Of a stretch of 36,727 bases of DNA, positions 8,746 through 16,119 are shown piece after piece. The first letter of the stretch is position 1. Each line of letters opens with the position of its first letter. The stretch lies in contig JAAUSZ010000016.1 of NCBI GenBank assembly GCA_012031875.1, positions 1 through 36,727 of the forward strand, in the 5' to 3' direction. A program made the translations under genes and the position numbers. This DNA comes from Desulfobacula sp. (lineage in GTDB: Bacteria > Desulfobacterota > Desulfobacteria > Desulfobacterales > Desulfobacteraceae). The notes beneath the pieces were generated by a model. That model had not been told where the DNA came from. It saw nothing but the letters and a program-made list of their open reading frames with translations, and did no database searches.

Positions 8746-9789
8746 ATGTGGAAATTTCTTGGCACCATCACAAAACACCTGACCATTGCCATTCCCGCCA
8801 TGATGGCAGCCGGGTTTCTTTTCGGGGTTATATTTGATTCATCATTTTTAAAAGGATTTATCATTCCCTTTACCTTTCTCATGGTCTATCCCATGATGGT
8901 CAACCTGAATATTCAAAAGGTATTTGAAGGCGGCGACCTGAAAGCCCAGGTGCTAACCCAGGTCATTAATTTTGGAATCATTCCCTTCCTTGCCTATTTT
9001 GTCGGGCTTATATTTTTTAAATCCGACCCTTATATGGCCCTGGGGCTCCTCTTGGCAGGGCTTGTTCCCACAAGCGGCATGACGATCTCATGGACGGGTT
9101 TTGCAAAGGGGAACCTTGAGGCAGCGGTCAAGATGACCGTCATAGGACTCGCATTAGGGTCTGTCGCCACCCCGTTTTATGTAAAATTTCTCATGGGTGC
9201 GTCCATAGAAATCAATTTTATTAAAGTCATGCAGCAAATTGTCATCATTGTTTTTATCCCCATGATCGCGGGTTTTCTCACACGGAAATTCCTGGTCAAA
9301 AAATATGGGCAGAAAGGATTCAAAGAAAATATCGGTCCGAAATTTCCAGCCATTTCGACCCTGGGCGTCATCGGTATCGTCTTTATTGCCATGGCGTTAA
9401 AAGCAAGGGGCATCGCGGCCTCTCCGGGTTTGCCAGCCTATATACTGGTTCCGCTGCTCATAATTTATTCCTTTAATTATGTTTTGAGCAGTGTGGTGGG
9501 GAAACTGTTTCTGTCCAGGGGGGATGCCATTGCCCTTGTATATGGATCCGTCATGCGGAATTTATCCATTGCACTGGCCGTTGCCATCAATGCCTTTGGC
9601 AAAGAAGGCGCAAGCGCTGCACTGGTGGTGGCCCTTGCCTATATTATTCAGGTTCAGTCTGCCGCATGGTATGTAAAATTCACGGATAAGATTTTTGGTT
9701 TGCCGGAACCGCAAATGCAGGCTCCGCTCTCTTCCTCTGATCGTTTTGTTGGAAATGAAGAAAAGGCCCCCATTCAGGAGGGAAGATAA
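8746..9789 (+). CDS. ACR3/BASS-superfamily membrane transporter
   Basis: A 347-residue integral membrane protein with about ten hydrophobic segments, of the bile acid:sodium symporter / arsenite exporter (ACR3) superfamily. The second segment FLMVYPMMVNL is close to the ACR3 signature, and the fourth region GLVPTSGMTISWTGFAKGN corresponds to the ACR3 substrate loop. The conserved Cys that ACR3 arsenite exporters carry in that loop (ARCIAMV) is absent here, so arsenite transport is not assured. GAGG lies upstream of the ATG. No arsR or arsC neighbour is present; context is thioredoxin and a Cys-rich protein. The last 30 residues form a soluble tail. Confidence 0.85.
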   Translation: MWKFLGTITKHLTIAIPAMMAAGFLFGVIFDSSFLKGFIIPFTFLMVYPMMVNLNIQKVFEGGDLKAQVLTQVINFGIIPFLAYFVGLIFFKSDPYMALGLLLAGLVPTSGMTISWTGFAKGNLEAAVKMTVIGLALGSVATPFYVKFLMGASIEINFIKVMQQIVIIVFIPMIAGFLTRKFLVKKYGQKGFKENIGPKFPAISTLGVIGIVFIAMALKARGIAASPGLPAYILVPLLIIYSFNYVLSSVVGKLFLSRGDAIALVYGSVMRNLSIALAVAINAFGKEGASAALVVALAYIIQVQSAAWYVKFTDKIFGLPEPQMQAPLSSSDRFVGNEEKAPIQEGR

Positions 9790-9810
9790 TTTTCCTGCCG
9801 GATTTATTCT

Positions 9811-9875
9811 GGTCATTTGATCATAATTTTTCTTGACAACCCCAAGGCGCTTTATTATATTATGATCAAATGACC
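9811..9875 (+). promoter_or_regulatory. Sigma-70 promoter enclosed by a 17-bp inverted repeat
   Basis: GGTCATTTGATCATAAT (9811-9827) is repeated in perfect inverted form at 9859-9875. Between and over the arms lies TTGACA (9833-9838), 17 bp, TATATT (9856-9861). One arm sits just upstream of -35 and the other overlaps and follows -10, the arrangement of a double operator. The DUF134 gene starts 33 bp downstream, so autoregulation by that protein is likely (inference). Confidence 0.7.
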
Positions 9876-9907
9876 ATAATGCTTTTCATTCAAACAAAGG
9901 ACAATGA

Positions 9908-10267
9908 ATGCCCAGACCCAAAAGATTAAGATGCATCATGGCCCCTCCGGCCATCAAAGAATTCAGGCCGGATAATGATGACAACAAAGGGGAAGCCACC
10001 TTGAGCCTTGAGGAATTTGAAGCCATCCGGCACATTGATTATGAAGGTCTGGACCAGAGTCAGGCCGCGGAAATCATGAATGTCTCCCGGCAGACCGTTG
10101 GAAGAATTCTCAGATCCGGCCGGTACACCCTTTCGTCTGCCCTGGTGAACGGGCTTCGGCTCAAACTGGAGGGCGGCTGTTATACCATGGGAGGCCTGGG
10201 GCATGGACACGGCCCCCACGGCAGGCGGCACGGCCGGCAAGGATGCGGCAGAGGAAAAATAAGCTGA
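9908..10267 (+). CDS. DUF134 (UPF0251) predicted DNA-binding protein
   Basis: A 119-residue protein starting MPRPKRLRCI with a sigma-70 region 4-like helix-turn-helix at about residues 50-80 (LDQSQAAEIMNVSRQTVGRIL). The C-terminus is rich in His and Gly (GHGHGPHGRRHGRQGCGRG), a possible metal-binding tail. DUF134 proteins commonly sit beside FeMo-cofactor-like (NifX/NifB-type) and DUF5320 proteins in anaerobes; here the next gene is DUF5320. AAGGA lies upstream of the ATG. The inverted repeat around its promoter suggests it represses or activates its own transcription. Confidence 0.88.
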   Translation: MPRPKRLRCIMAPPAIKEFRPDNDDNKGEATLSLEEFEAIRHIDYEGLDQSQAAEIMNVSRQTVGRILRSGRYTLSSALVNGLRLKLEGGCYTMGGLGHGHGPHGRRHGRQGCGRGKIS

Positions 10268-10326
10268 ATCCGTTGGGGTATTCCGTCATGGAATACCTTT
10301 TTACCATAAAAAAAGGAGGAAATATC

Positions 10327-10647
10327 ATGCCAGGATTAAATCAAAGAGGTCCCATGAATGACGGACCGATGACCGGCAGAAGAAAAGGTCTCTGCGCGGG
10401 GAGCGCTGCAGCAGGCCAGGGATTTGTCGGCGGCTATGGAATGGGCGGAGGTTTCAGAAGAAGCTGCCGGGCAGCCGCATGGGGAGGCGGCCGGGGAATA
10501 GGCCGGGGTGGGAATTTCAGCGCTTGGGCCGGGCCGTCTCCCTTAGTCTCAAGCCAGACCATTCTGCAGAACAGGGCCAGTATGCTTGAAGCCGAACTTG
10601 CTGAAATTAAGAACCAGTTGAATAAACAATCTGAATCCGGGGAATAG
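10327..10647 (+). CDS. DUF5320 family Gly/Arg-rich protein
   Basis: A 106-residue protein beginning MPGLNQRGPMNDGPMTGRRKGLC, typical of DUF5320, followed by a Gly/Arg/Ala-rich low-complexity middle and a C-terminal coiled coil (QNRASMLEAELAEIKNQL). The frame is open from 10243, but GGAGG eight bases before the ATG at 10327 and the family N-terminus fix the start. It is co-transcribed with DUF134. Function unknown; the family is usually found near nitrogenase-cofactor-like proteins, none of which is in this window. Confidence 0.82.
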   Translation: MPGLNQRGPMNDGPMTGRRKGLCAGSAAAGQGFVGGYGMGGGFRRSCRAAAWGGGRGIGRGGNFSAWAGPSPLVSSQTILQNRASMLEAELAEIKNQLNKQSESGE

Positions 10648-10670
10648 CCAAGCCTCACGGATGAGTTGAA

Positions 10671-10712
10671 CAGACGCCCGACAGGCCGTTACCCAGGCTT
10701 ATCAGGCGTCTG
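10671..10712. terminator. Hairpin between convergent DUF5320 and cytochrome genes
   Basis: CAGACGCC (10671-10678) pairs perfectly with GGCGTCTG (10705-10712) around a 26-nt loop. It lies between the stop at 10647 and the restored stop of the minus-strand cytochrome (10726). No strong U run follows on either strand (TTTT lies before it on minus), so terminator activity is a guess from position. Confidence 0.4.
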
Positions 10713-10725
10713 AAAACGCCATTCC

Positions 10726-12750
10726 TTATTTGTTATCTTTATATCCCATGGGCAGTTTTTTAAACCGGCCGCCGTATATGATGGGATCGCCCTTATACCC
10801 CAAGGCCTTAAAATTAATATAATCGGTTTTATCAATGAGATGTTCCACATCCCTTCCCTGGGATTTCATAAGGAAAAATCCGTTCCCTTATGGGCCACCT
10901 TTTGAAATCCACTTCCCGGCTGTCCTGATGGCAGCGGTTACAGGTCTTGTCGCCCTTCAGGCTGTCGTGGCACTGAACACAGGACAGGGCCATATTGGCC
11001 GGCATGACCTCGTGTTCCACACGCCAGTACATCCAGGTTTCCTTCCATTTGTAAGCGCCGCTGTATTCAAGCCCGGCAGCCTTCATGCCGTCCTGAAAGG
11101 ATTTTTCCCAGTCCAGGACCTTCCAGTAGGCCGTGGTGTCCTCCTTATCCCGGGGATACAGATGGGGGATAATAAAATATCCATGTTCCGCATCAATGGG
11201 CTGGATGGCCTTCATGATCTTAAAGGGGGTGATTTTGGAGCCGGGATCCTTAATGGAGCCGACGGGTTCGGTCAGGTTGATGATCTCCGCATTGAGGTTG
11301 ACCTTATCCCCGATCAATACCCGGTTCATATAGCCTGAACTCCAGGCATAATCCGGGACGGCCGACTCTTCCCATTTAAACTCGCCCTTCTGCCAGTTAT
11401 AATCCGGCTCTCCATATTTATCCTTTTTGGGCTTGCGTTCCTTATCCCCGGCCTTGGACCAGTCCCACCAGGTCTTGGTGGGTTTGCACTTGGCAAATAC
11501 CGGCGAATGGCAGACATTGCAGTCCAGGGTTTTGGAATGGGCATTCAGGTGATGGTCCAGAAGACCGCCGCTGTAATGGGAGGATTCGGAATGGCACTGC
11601 ACACAGGTCACGGCTGCTTCGGCCACGGGAACGGAGGAACTCCGGCCCGCAATCTTGTGGTTCCGGGTTTTATGGCATTCGGCGCAGTCAAAATCATAAC
11701 CGCCCATGTGAATATCGCAGTTCCGGTCCGGCTCAAGCAATTGCCGGGACATATCCGCGTGTTTGATGGCATCTCCGCCGCCGCCGTTAAAATGGCAGGC
11801 CCCGCAACTGGCCCGGCTGGAATGGCCGACATTCTGGGCCACCCGTTTTAAATCCACCTCTTTGGCCGGGAAACCTGCTCCCGGAGGCGGGGGGTCTTTT
11901 TATAGGTCCCGGTGGTGTCATGGCACACCAGGCAGTCCATTCTGGTTTTGTCCGTAAAATCAAAGGATGCATCTTTCCAGCCGTATCCTGCATGACAGGT
12001 TGTGCAACGAGCCTCGTTGCTGATGGGGCTGATTCAGAAATTATTCAGGGCCGTGGTGCCCTTGCCGTGCATGATATCCTTTCGATGTCCCGTGGTATAG
12101 GGTGAAGGCCCTTTCCAGAGCCAGTGGGCCGTGGTCAGCATATCCGTTGCCTGGGCGTCGTGGCACCGCAGGCATTCCTTGGTAACCTGGATTGGATCGG
12201 CATTATCGGCCAGCTTCACCAGTTCCTTATGATCCGGGACGTTCTGGAGATGGCATCCCTTACAGTCCGTGGGTCCCTTGCCCTCTGCCTGGTGGCATTC
12301 CATGCATTGCTGATGGTAAGCGGCCTTGAGGCCGATCCGTTCCGGATGATCCGGGTTAAAGGAGTCCTGGTGGCAGGCCGAGCACCGGGTGGTTTCCAGG
12401 GCATTTTCGTCTTTGGGACGAAAATGGTGGCAGATGCTGCAATCATTGGCCAGGGCCGCATGCCGTTTATGGGCAAACCGGACCGGCTCATACTGGTCTT
12501 CCCTTGATTTGATGACGGGGCTGTCCAGAAGAAAATAGACATCGGTTACATCCTTGATGGAAATCCCGGCATCAATGAGACAGGTCCTTCTGTTCACAAT
12601 GCAGTCATCCTTGTATTCCTTGACAAAGGGAACCGCCTCTTTGGCTCTTTGAATTGCTTTTTCCTGGTCCGGGGCCTTCCAGACCTCCGCAAGGCCCGGG
12701 GAAGCCGCTATTATCAGGAACCCGGCAAATAAAAATATTTTTTTCATCAT
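10726..12750 (-). CDS. 13-haem OTR-like periplasmic cytochrome c with in-frame UGA (putative selenocysteine)
   Basis: A Sec signal peptide ([16 protein letters not shown]...GLA) leads a periplasmic multihaem protein of about 674 residues. Five CxxCH motifs precede and eight follow an in-frame UGA at 12036-12034 (residue 239), in the context ALNNF-UGA-ISPISNEARCTTCHAGYGW. The part from the fifth haem on resembles octahaem tetrathionate reductase (OTR)-type cytochromes; the first four haems, with FAHKRH...CSICH, look like a cytochrome c3/c7-type addition. A perfect 7-bp hairpin follows the UGA at SECIS distance. Two homopolymer indels must be corrected: one G missing in 11889-11894 and one A extra in 10874-10878; the C-terminus then ends ...ALGYKGDPIIYGG...MGYKDNK at 10726. 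GGAGG and an ATGA overlap with the NrfD gene support the start. It probably takes electrons from the NrfD/FeS pair. Substrate unknown: tetrathionate, other sulfur or nitrogen compounds, or an electron conduit. Confidence 0.85.
12004..12020 (-). other. Putative bacterial SECIS hairpin in the multihaem cytochrome mRNA
   Basis: On the minus strand GCAACGA-GGC-TCGTTGC forms a perfect 7-bp stem with a GGC loop, beginning 14 nt after the UGA; the loop Gs are 21-22 nt from it. Bacterial SECIS elements bound by SelB need a short apical stem with G in the loop at roughly this distance. Confidence 0.7.
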
Positions 12751-13949
12751 GACGATACCTCCTTGGATTCCTGAAGAATCGGCAAATAGGTCACAGCAAA
12801 TCGATAGATAAACATCAGTGTGGCAATCAGTCCCAGGGTTACCAGGATTTCACCCGGCGCCGGAAAATAGGTGTTTTCCGCCAGGGGCGGTTTATATCCG
12901 ACAATAAACACATTGATCCGGTTCAGCACCACGCCGCCGACAATCAGGGCCGCCGCCGTAAAAATCCCTTTCCTGGACTTTCTGACCCGTTCAAACAGCA
13001 GCATGATCCAGGGGATCATGACCCCGAACAGGATTTCAATAATAAAGGAATTGGTCTGGTGGGTTCCGTCCAGAAGATAGACATAGGTGCCCCGGATGGC
13101 CATGTCCCCCAGTTTCAAAACCATATAGATGCCCAGAAGAAAAATGGTGATCCGGGTTAAGGGGGTCAGGATGCCCATTTCGTCATCCAGCTTGAATGAG
13201 GATGTCGCAAGGGTGGTTTCAAACACCACCATGGGATAGCCCACGGCAAAGGCGGAGGTCAGGAACAAAAGCGGCAGGATCGGGGTATACCAGAGGGGAT
13301 GGAGCTTGGTGGGCGCCACCAGCATGAGGGAGCCGAGGCTGGACTGGTGCATGCAGGACAGGACCACGCCCAGGATAATGAAAATCCACATGATTTTTTC
13401 CAGGATGGCGTCCCCGATCTTCAGGATGCCGTCCACCAGGCTGTTGAGACCGGACAACAAACCCGGCAGATGGACCCTGCCCTTGAACTGTTCCGCAATG
13501 ATGGGAAAAAATTCAATGTACAACACGTTCAGATACACCATCACGCACATAGCCACTTCAAAGAGGACCGAATTGGTATTCCAGTAAAACATGGGTTTCC
13601 AGATGGCCCAGGACCGTCCGATATCCACCAGAAGCCCTAGCACCACAAAGGTATATCCCAGGGCCGCCGTCAAAAGCGCCGGCCTGGTGACGGGTTCATA
13701 ATAATGCCGTCCGAAGATATGGGCCAGGGCTGCCGTGGTAAACCCGCCGGCGGCCAGAGCCACTCCCGTGGCCACATCCACGCCCACCCAGAGTCCCCAG
13801 GGCCGGGCATTGGAAAGATTGGTGACATAGCCGATGCCTCCGGTAAATCTGGCAATAATGGAAAGGGCGCCGGCCGCCATGAACACCGCCATGACCATCA
13901 CGCCCGGGGTCCAGAATTTACGGTTCAATGGGCTTGGTTTATGCGTCAT
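12747..13949 (-). CDS. NrfD/PsrC/HybB-type membrane subunit
   Basis: A 400-residue protein with about ten hydrophobic segments, of the NrfD family that exchanges electrons between the menaquinone pool and a periplasmic FeS subunit. Its length and the charged loops between segments (for example [21 protein letters not shown] and [12 protein letters not shown]) resemble HybB and DsrP. No haem ligation motif is expected and none is seen. GGAGG precedes the ATG; the start overlaps the FeS gene by 11 bp and the stop overlaps the cytochrome start (ATGA), so the three are translationally coupled and probably form one quinone-linked complex. Confidence 0.93.
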   Translation of the reverse strand: MTHKPSPLNRKFWTPGVMVMAVFMAAGALSIIARFTGGIGYVTNLSNARPWGLWVGVDVATGVALAAGGFTTAALAHIFGRHYYEPVTRPALLTAALGYTFVVLGLLVDIGRSWAIWKPMFYWNTNSVLFEVAMCVMVYLNVLYIEFFPIIAEQFKGRVHLPGLLSGLNSLVDGILKIGDAILEKIMWIFIILGVVLSCMHQSSLGSLMLVAPTKLHPLWYTPILPLLFLTSAFAVGYPMVVFETTLATSSFKLDDEMGILTPLTRITIFLLGIYMVLKLGDMAIRGTYVYLLDGTHQTNSFIIEILFGVMIPWIMLLFERVRKSRKGIFTAAALIVGGVVLNRINVFIVGYKPPLAENTYFPAPGEILVTLGLIATLMFIYRFAVTYLPILQESKEVSS

Positions 13950-14862
13950 CAGGCCCCTCCTTTCTGTTTTGAATTATCCTTGCGCTGTTGGATTTTGCCA
14001 TAAATGCCCCGAGCACCCCGAAAAGGACGAGGGGGGACCACAGATAGCTGAAGAGTGAATGCTGAAGGGTTTCGGACAGTTTGGGCGAAGGCGCTTCCGG
14101 CAGAACCGGTAGGTTCACCTGGGTAAAGGGCACCGAGGAAATATAGAGCCAGGAGGTTCCGCCCACTTCTTTTTCCCCGTATACATGCTGGATGTACTGG
14201 CCCGGATTTTCCTTAAGCCGCTGATGAGCCAGGTTTAAGACCGTGCTTCGCCGGCCGAAGGTCAGGGCCTCCGTGGGACAGATGGTCACGCATCCGGGAA
14301 GCCCCCCGTCTTTGACGATTCTGTCATGGCAGAAGGTGCATTTCATGATCCTGGGGGTAATGGGGTCATGGTATTCATAGGCCGGGATCTCAAAGGGGCA
14401 GGCCACCATGCAATACCGGCACCCGATGCATTTTTCCACATCATAATGAACGGCCCCGGTCTCATCCTTGGTCAGGGCGCCCACAATACAGGCCGATACA
14501 CAGGCCGGGTCCTGGCAATGCATGCACTGAACCTTGGCGTAGGTGGGCAAGGGTTTGTCAAAGCTGTCCAGTTTGCCGGTAAAATACCGGTTGACCACGG
14601 TATAGGCCTTGTCATCGGGCCGGCGCTTTTTTTCAAATATGGTACATTGACAATTGGGTCTTTCCGGCGCCGGCAGGCTGTTTACCTTGCTGCAGGCTTC
14701 TTCACATTTGCGGCAGCCCACGCACCGGGTCAGGTCCACCAGGCACCCGTAAGGGTCCGGTGGGGCCTTGGACTCCCAGGCCTGAGCCGATGGGGCCGCC
14801 CCGGCCACCGTGGCCCCCGCCGCTCCCAGGAATTTAAAAAAACTTCGTCTTGTCAGTTTCAT
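13939..14862 (-). CDS. Tat-exported 4Fe-4S ferredoxin-like subunit (HybA/DsrO type)
   Basis: A 307-residue protein with a twin-arginine signal ([19 protein letters not shown]), then 4Fe-4S binding blocks: [35 protein letters not shown] with CPF, and CTFCHD...CVTIC. This is the HybA/PsrB/DsrO arrangement, usually carrying four clusters. A C-terminal hydrophobic helix ([19 protein letters not shown]) would anchor it at the periplasmic face. GGGAG lies six bases before the ATG. It follows PrxU by 21 bp and overlaps the NrfD-type gene, with which it should form an electron-transfer pair feeding or draining the multihaem cytochrome. Confidence 0.94.
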   Translation of the reverse strand: MKLTRRSFFKFLGAAGATVAGAAPSAQAWESKAPPDPYGCLVDLTRCVGCRKCEEACSKVNSLPAPERPNCQCTIFEKKRRPDDKAYTVVNRYFTGKLDSFDKPLPTYAKVQCMHCQDPACVSACIVGALTKDETGAVHYDVEKCIGCRYCMVACPFEIPAYEYHDPITPRIMKCTFCHDRIVKDGGLPGCVTICPTEALTFGRRSTVLNLAHQRLKENPGQYIQHVYGEKEVGGTSWLYISSVPFTQVNLPVLPEAPSPKLSETLQHSLFSYLWSPLVLFGVLGAFMAKSNSARIIQNRKEGPDDA

Positions 14863-14883
14863 ACATTCTCCCTTGAAAACGGA

Positions 14884-15492
14884 TCAATCAAAAGCCATTT
14901 CGGTTTTCCATTCTTTCCAGACATTGCCCACCAGGTCCGGCCCCGGAGAAAGGGTCTTTTTGCCCGGTCTCCAGCCGGAAGGGGTCGCCTGGGTCCCCTT
15001 GGATTCCCTGACCCGTTGAAAGGCCTGGACCTGTCGCAGGCTTTCCAGGATATTTCTTCCCACGGGCGGGGTCAGGACCTCAAACCCCTGGACAATACCG
15101 TCGGGATCAATAATGAATCTGCCCCGGGTTTCCACCCCGGCGTCCTCGTCATAAATGCCGTAGACCTTTCCCACCCGGCCCCCGGCGTCGGACAACATGG
15201 CATAGGGAACCCCGCCCTTGACCATTTTCGAGAGTTCATGGTCGTTCCACATTTTATGGACAAAGATGCTGTCAATGCTCATGGACAGGATTTCAACCCC
15301 CAGGCCCTTGAACTCGTTATATTTTTCAGCAACTGCTGAAATTTCAGTGGCTCAGACAAAGGTGAAATCTCCGGGATAAAAACACAGCAGCACCCATTTG
15401 CCCAAATGATCTGATAATGTGACATTCACAAATTTTCCCTGGTGATACCCCGGTGCAGTAAAATCCGGGGCTTTTTTGCCGACTTGAATCAT
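14884..15492 (-). CDS. prxU: Selenocysteine peroxiredoxin (PrxU)
   Basis: AhpC/2-Cys-Prx-fold peroxidase of 202 residues. The peroxidatic site reads PGDFTFV-UGA-ATE, so Sec (residue 47) stands where other peroxiredoxins have FTFVCPTE. The frame continues uninterrupted past the UGA to 14884. The C-terminal region [13 protein letters not shown] corresponds to VCPANW of 2-Cys enzymes but lacks the resolving Cys; Cys37 is the only Cys. It should therefore recycle through an external thiol. AAGGAG six bases before the ATG at 15492 supports this start. The frame is also open upstream to an ATG at 15603 with its own GGAGG, giving a 37-residue extension that I think is not part of the enzyme or is a separate short peptide. 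A hairpin after the UGA fits a SECIS. Selenocysteine Prx is known from anaerobes such as Eubacterium acidaminophilum. Confidence 0.93.
15324..15341 (-). other. Putative bacterial SECIS hairpin in the prxU mRNA
   Basis: On the minus strand TTTCAGC-AGTT-GCTGAAA forms a perfect 7-bp stem starting 11 nt after the UGA (15354-15352), with the loop G 19 nt from the UGA. Position and loop G fit a SelB-dependent SECIS. Confidence 0.72.
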
Positions 15493-15599
15493 GGCTTTCT
15501 CCTTTTTGGGTTCTGAAATCCGGATGGATGTTTCTTCAGGGGCTTCTCCGCCTACCGGTCCGCCGGTGGGGCGGGCGCACCCGGCCTTTATCTCTTCCG

Positions 15600-15872
15600 T
15601 CATGGCGCCTCCTTCTGGGTTGATTTTTCATCCGTTTTAATATTTTTGCCTTTTTTAATGCCAAGGCAGATACAATCCGCCTTTCTTTTTTTATAAACCA
15701 CGTCATCACTGGACTTTTTGATGATAATCATCAGATCCGCCACCACGTCCGTGTCGGTCAGAAGAACTTCCAGCACCTCGCCTTTTTTTATGGAAGCCAG
15801 GCAGCTCTTGCATTTGAGCAGGTTCAGCGGGGAGATCACACCCCTCAAATCCAATATATGGGTGGTTGTCAT
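15600..15872 (-). CDS. TusA/SirA-like protein with Ser at the catalytic Cys position
   Basis: A 90-residue protein with the TusA-family opening [19 protein letters not shown] and the following beta-strand [14 protein letters not shown]. Family members have a CPxP motif with a sulfur-carrying Cys; here the motif reads ISPLN, with Ser14 in place of that Cys. Cysteines occur instead at 21, 24, 67 and 69, so a shifted thiol site is possible. Its stop overlaps an ATG (ATGA at 15600-15603) preceding prxU. It is the first gene after the sigma-54 promoter, so it is probably expressed with PrxU and the respiratory module, perhaps as sulfur carrier or redox partner (inference). Confidence 0.8.
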   Translation of the reverse strand: MTTTHILDLRGVISPLNLLKCKSCLASIKKGEVLEVLLTDTDVVADLMIIIKKSSDDVVYKKRKADCICLGIKKGKNIKTDEKSTQKEAP

Positions 15873-15928
15873 ACCGAGGCTCTTAAAAATAAGGGTTCCG
15901 ACCTCATATTCGGTCTGACGGAATCATA

Positions 15929-15945
15929 GCAACAGGCGTACCCAT
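15929..15945 (-). promoter_or_regulatory. Sigma-54 (-24/-12) promoter of the TusA-like/prxU/cytochrome operon
   Basis: Minus strand GGGTACGCCTGTTGCT keeps the invariant GG-N10-GC (plus positions 15929-15942). The -12 TTGCT is perfect and the -24 element deviates at two positions. The TusA-like start is about 57 bp downstream. Confidence 0.65.
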
Positions 15946-15959
15946 GGGAGGAGTCAGCC

Positions 15960-15989
15960 TATAAAAACAGTTAAGGGATTGTTTTTATA
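15960..15989. repeat. 10-bp inverted repeat in the divergent regulatory region
   Basis: TATAAAAACA (15960-15969) and TGTTTTTATA (15980-15989) are perfect inverted copies separated by 10 bp. They lie 15-60 bp upstream of the -24 element, where a repressor or IHF-like architectural protein could act. Function unproven. Confidence 0.5.
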
Positions 15990-16042
15990 AGCTAATTGAA
16001 ATAGTTCAACTCCATCCTTGACGATCCTGGCCCGCAATAGTA

Positions 16043-16091
16043 TTTAAACATATGTTTAAACATTTAAACAAACCGTATATCTGTTTAAACA
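16043..16091. promoter_or_regulatory. Candidate enhancer (UAS) with four TTTAAACA copies
   Basis: Two perfect palindromes TGTTTAAACA (16053-16062 and 16082-16091), centres 29 bp apart, plus two further TTTAAACA copies at 16043-16050 and 16063-16070. They lie about 110 bp upstream of the -24/-12 promoter at 15929-15945 and next to the EBP2 start, the usual geometry for activator binding sites. Confidence 0.6.
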
Positions 16092-16119
16092 CCTTGCCCA
16101 TGATAAATGGAGGCGATTG

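Noticed and set aside
10832-10837. Another selenocysteine at the TGA after ...GCGTSH of the cytochrome
   Set aside because: The TGA is followed directly by TAA. Removing one A from the run at 10874-10878 gives a convincing C-terminus (ALGYKGDPIIYGG) ending at 10726, so it is an out-of-frame stop caused by an indel.
14326-15339. 337-codon plus-strand ORF opposite the FeS gene and prxU
   Set aside because: Its translation has no domain features, and the opposite strand encodes two clear families with ribosome-binding sites.
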